This document shows, one piece after another, positions 62,130 to 64,000 of a stretch of 64,000 nt of DNA. The notes under the pieces are model-generated. The model was given only the letters and a program-made list of their open reading frames with translations, searched no databases and was not told where the DNA came from. Every line of letters begins with the position of its first letter. The first letter of the stretch is position 1. The stretch covers positions 100,745 through 164,744 of the forward strand of contig DJMA01000005.1 in assembly GCA_002436415.1 (NCBI GenBank). Direction: 5' to 3'. Both the position numbers and the translations under genes were made by a program. This stretch comes from Bdellovibrionaceae bacterium UBA6502. GTDB taxonomy: Bacteria; Bdellovibrionota; Bdellovibrionia; Bdellovibrionales; UBA840.

Positions 62130-62978
62130 CTAAAAAATACTCTCTCTCTTAATCCCCATCCGCGAACAAATAAACTTCACAATCTCAGAAGCGGTTTCCT
62201 CCAAAGAAGACTCACTAACATCAAAAACAGGCCAACGCCTATTTTCTTTAAAAATTTGTCTCGCGTACTCAATCTCTTGGTGGATCTGACTTAGAGAAGC
62301 GTAAGAACCGCCTGGATCTTGATTAAACTTTTCCAAGCGATTTTTACGAATTGCTTGTAGCTTATCTTGGCTGATGGTTAAACCAATGATTTTCTTTTGA
62401 TCTACTTGCTTTAGCTCTTCCGGCAAAGGAACACCCAAAACGATTGGAATATTTATCACCTTCCACCCCTTGTGACTTAAAAAAATGGACAAAGGTGTTT
62501 TGGAAGTTCTTGAGATTCCTACTAAGATAATTTCCGCTTCCTGCAAACCCCTGAGATCTTTTCCATCATCATGTTTTACAGTAAATTCAATGGCTGCAAT
62601 CCGACGAAAATACTCTTCATCGATGATTCTTAGCTTACCTGCTGTTAGCTCATTTTCTTTACTAGCATCAAAATAAACTTCTAAAGAATCAAGAAGCTTT
62701 CCTAATAAATCAATAGCTGGTACACCTCGCGAGTTTGCCTCATCACGAATTTTGGCACGTAAACTCGGGCTAACAACCGTATAAACCAAAAAGCCACCTA
62801 AATCACCAGCTTCGTCCATCCATCGATCCACTTGCGCTTCCGTGCGAACATTGCGGCAGCGAATGATATTTACTTCTTTATCACGAAACTGAACCAGAGC
62901 GGCACGCAACATATTCATTGCCGTTTCTCCGGTGGAGTCAGATATAATGTAGAGGTTATAAATCTTTTTATTTTCCAT
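62130..62978 (-). CDS. PSRP/DUF299 kinase-pyrophosphorylase (PPDK or PEP synthase regulator)
   Basis: 282 aa. N-terminal YIISDSTGETAMNMLRAALVQF and a P-loop-like GISRTSKTPLSIFLSHKG are the family hallmarks. The enzyme inactivates pyruvate phosphate dikinase or PEP synthase by ADP-dependent Thr phosphorylation and reverses it with phosphate. Which target is used here is not visible because neither gene is in the window. Overlaps the upstream 161-aa gene by one base. The pair is flanked by the two folded repeats. Confidence 0.92.
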   Translation of the reverse strand: MENKKIYNLYIISDSTGETAMNMLRAALVQFRDKEVNIIRCRNVRTEAQVDRWMDEAGDLGGFLVYTVVSPSLRAKIRDEANSRGVPAIDLLGKLLDSLEVYFDASKENELTAGKLRIIDEEYFRRIAAIEFTVKHDDGKDLRGLQEAEIILVGISRTSKTPLSIFLSHKGWKVINIPIVLGVPLPEELKQVDQKKIIGLTISQDKLQAIRKNRLEKFNQDPGGSYASLSQIHQEIEYARQIFKENRRWPVFDVSESSLEETASEIVKFICSRMGIKRESIF

Positions 62979-63463
62979 TACAGTTGATCTATTTTAGCAA
63001 GGATCTCCCTAAACAAGGCAAGTCTTTCTTGATCTTGCATTGAATTCTTTAGGAAAAGTGCTGTATTTTGATCAATGTATAAGAAAAAGTATGAGGCTGA
63101 AGGATCAGCATTTCTATTTAGTCGATACCAATGCTTCTTTTTAAAAGGAGGAAGGCTTTTTAAAACAATTTTATCTTCTTCACGAAGGTCGTGACGCATA
63201 TAGTTCCAATGCCATTGCGAATAGGAATCCCTCTTTACCAAGGCAACACAGTCTGTTTTTTTTGTTAAATAATGTGCAAACAAATAAATCTTTTGCTCAA
63301 AGTTCTTTTGCTTATAAAAAGGAATCTCTTTTCTTTCGGACTGATTCTCTTCTCTTAGCCAAGCCTCAATTCGGTCCAAAGTTCTATGTAGTAACTTAGG
63401 AAGACGATCTTCTTTTTCTATAAATGCTGCTTCTAGGTGTTTTTGAATTCTCTCGCCGTTCAT
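62978..63463 (-). CDS. Protein of unknown function upstream of the PSRP gene
   Basis: 161 aa, soluble and rich in Lys/Arg and aromatic residues. No signal peptide, no recognisable motif. Its stop overlaps the PSRP start by one base, so translation is coupled. A role in the same control circuit is plausible but unproven. Confidence 0.75.
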   Translation of the reverse strand: MNGERIQKHLEAAFIEKEDRLPKLLHRTLDRIEAWLREENQSERKEIPFYKQKNFEQKIYLFAHYLTKKTDCVALVKRDSYSQWHWNYMRHDLREEDKIVLKSLPPFKKKHWYRLNRNADPSASYFFLYIDQNTALFLKNSMQDQERLALFREILAKIDQL

Positions 63464-63611
63464 AAAATCAGAATATCTAAAAGCACATCTTAACCCAATC
63501 TTCAGTCAAAGCTTTGCCATAGACCATAAAAAAGCCTAGGCATCATATTCCCCTTTCCAAGACCAAGGCCGCCTTCTCCCCAAAAACACCCCTTCCACCG
63601 TCAAAAAAACA

Positions 63612-64000
63612 AAAGCCCCCTTGAACGCAAAGCCCTCAAACAGCCAACGGCGCCAATGCCGCCCCATACCCCCGCACCAGCAAAAATAAAAATAGACGAC
63701 GAGATTTAGACAAGAAGAAGTGAGAAAAAGGCCTCCTGAAACAAAAGCACCTTTGAGCCCAAAGCGCTCAAACAGCCATCGGCGGCCAAGCCGCCCCCTA
63801 CCCCCGCGCCAGCAAAAATAAAAATAGACGACGATTTTTAGATAAGAAGAAGTGAGAAAGAGGCCGTATGAGAAATGTGTTTTTTCAGAGTTTTGAATCC
63901 CATGGATGGGATTCAACAAGCCCCAAGGATGGTAGGGAGCAGCGAAGGCTGCGACCGGAATAGCGCCTCTGAAAAAATACATTTCTCAGAAGGCCGGCTC
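63612..64000. repeat. Interspersed folded repeat, copy 2, with duplicated leader module
   Basis: The 118-bp core recurs at 63870-63987 (offset 1921 bp from copy 1). Its closing stem has one change, A to G in the left arm, which remains paired as G-T on the plus strand. Loop sequences between the hairpins differ slightly. The leader module (CAAACAGCCA... to ...GAAGAAGTGAGAAA) occurs twice in tandem here, 132 bp apart (GACGACGA at 63695 and 63827). The repeat reaches the window edge and may continue. Confidence 0.83.

Overview
The window is about 64 kb of a compact, low-GC (roughly 38-40% by eye) Gram-negative chromosome. It is dense with genes for exported proteins: lipoproteins, small outer-membrane barrels, a subtilase, an astacin and a transglutaminase-like protein. 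Two lipoproteins carry an unusual Phe-Gln-Asn-Cys lipobox. That feature, plus the many secreted hydrolases and the mix of housekeeping genes, suggests a Bdellovibrionota-type bacterium. This placement is inference; no rRNA gene is present to settle it.

Layout. 0-9 kb: a partial gene, a large exported protein of unknown function, then an IS element (3756-4767) with a zinc-ribbon/DDE transposase. Three short (~150 bp) non-autonomous relatives of this IS lie at 2987-3136, 5786-5934 and about 9083-9234. The last one cuts off a secreted-protein gene just after its signal peptide. 9-21 kb: fatty-acid beta-oxidation genes (fadI-fadJ), a KefB/C-like antiporter, and an apparent operon of malic enzyme-phosphotransacetylase, HflX, an 86-aa protein and a receiver-only response regulator. 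21-31 kb: envelope proteins, a secreted nuclease-like protein, a subtilisin-like protease fused through one membrane helix to a PilZ domain, a glycosyltransferase/aldo-keto reductase pair, and a nucleosidase-like/spore-photoproduct-lyase-like pair. 31-48 kb: Ste24-like protease, thioesterase, peroxiredoxin, an NHL-propeller protein, diaminopimelate decarboxylase with an acyltransferase, and transporters (DAACS, EamA, PiT), plus a PAQR/hemolysin III protein. 48-54 kb: transglutaminase-like protein, a CAU tRNA followed by a tandem 220-bp repeat array, and lipoproteins. 54-64 kb: a very acidic membrane protein built on a repeated D-I-M-A-E-F motif, an RsmB-like methyltransferase, nrdR-nusB, an astacin, a VOC protein and a PSRP-type kinase regulator. 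Two copies of a strongly folded interspersed repeat flank the last gene pair.

The best candidates for something undescribed are these. (1) Behind the CAU tRNA, a 220-bp unit is repeated; each unit carries a copy of the last 16 nt of the tRNA, a terminator, a sequence antisense to the T arm, and hairpins whose stems differ by compensatory changes between copies. (2) A 118-bp element with a perfect 20-bp closing stem and two inner hairpins occurs twice, exactly 1921 bp apart. (3) The subtilase-TM-PilZ fusion looks like a c-di-GMP-controlled exported protease. (4) The D-I-M-A-E-F motif array looks like a multivalent docking scaffold. (5) An IS and its miniature relatives have rewritten the ends of neighbouring genes.
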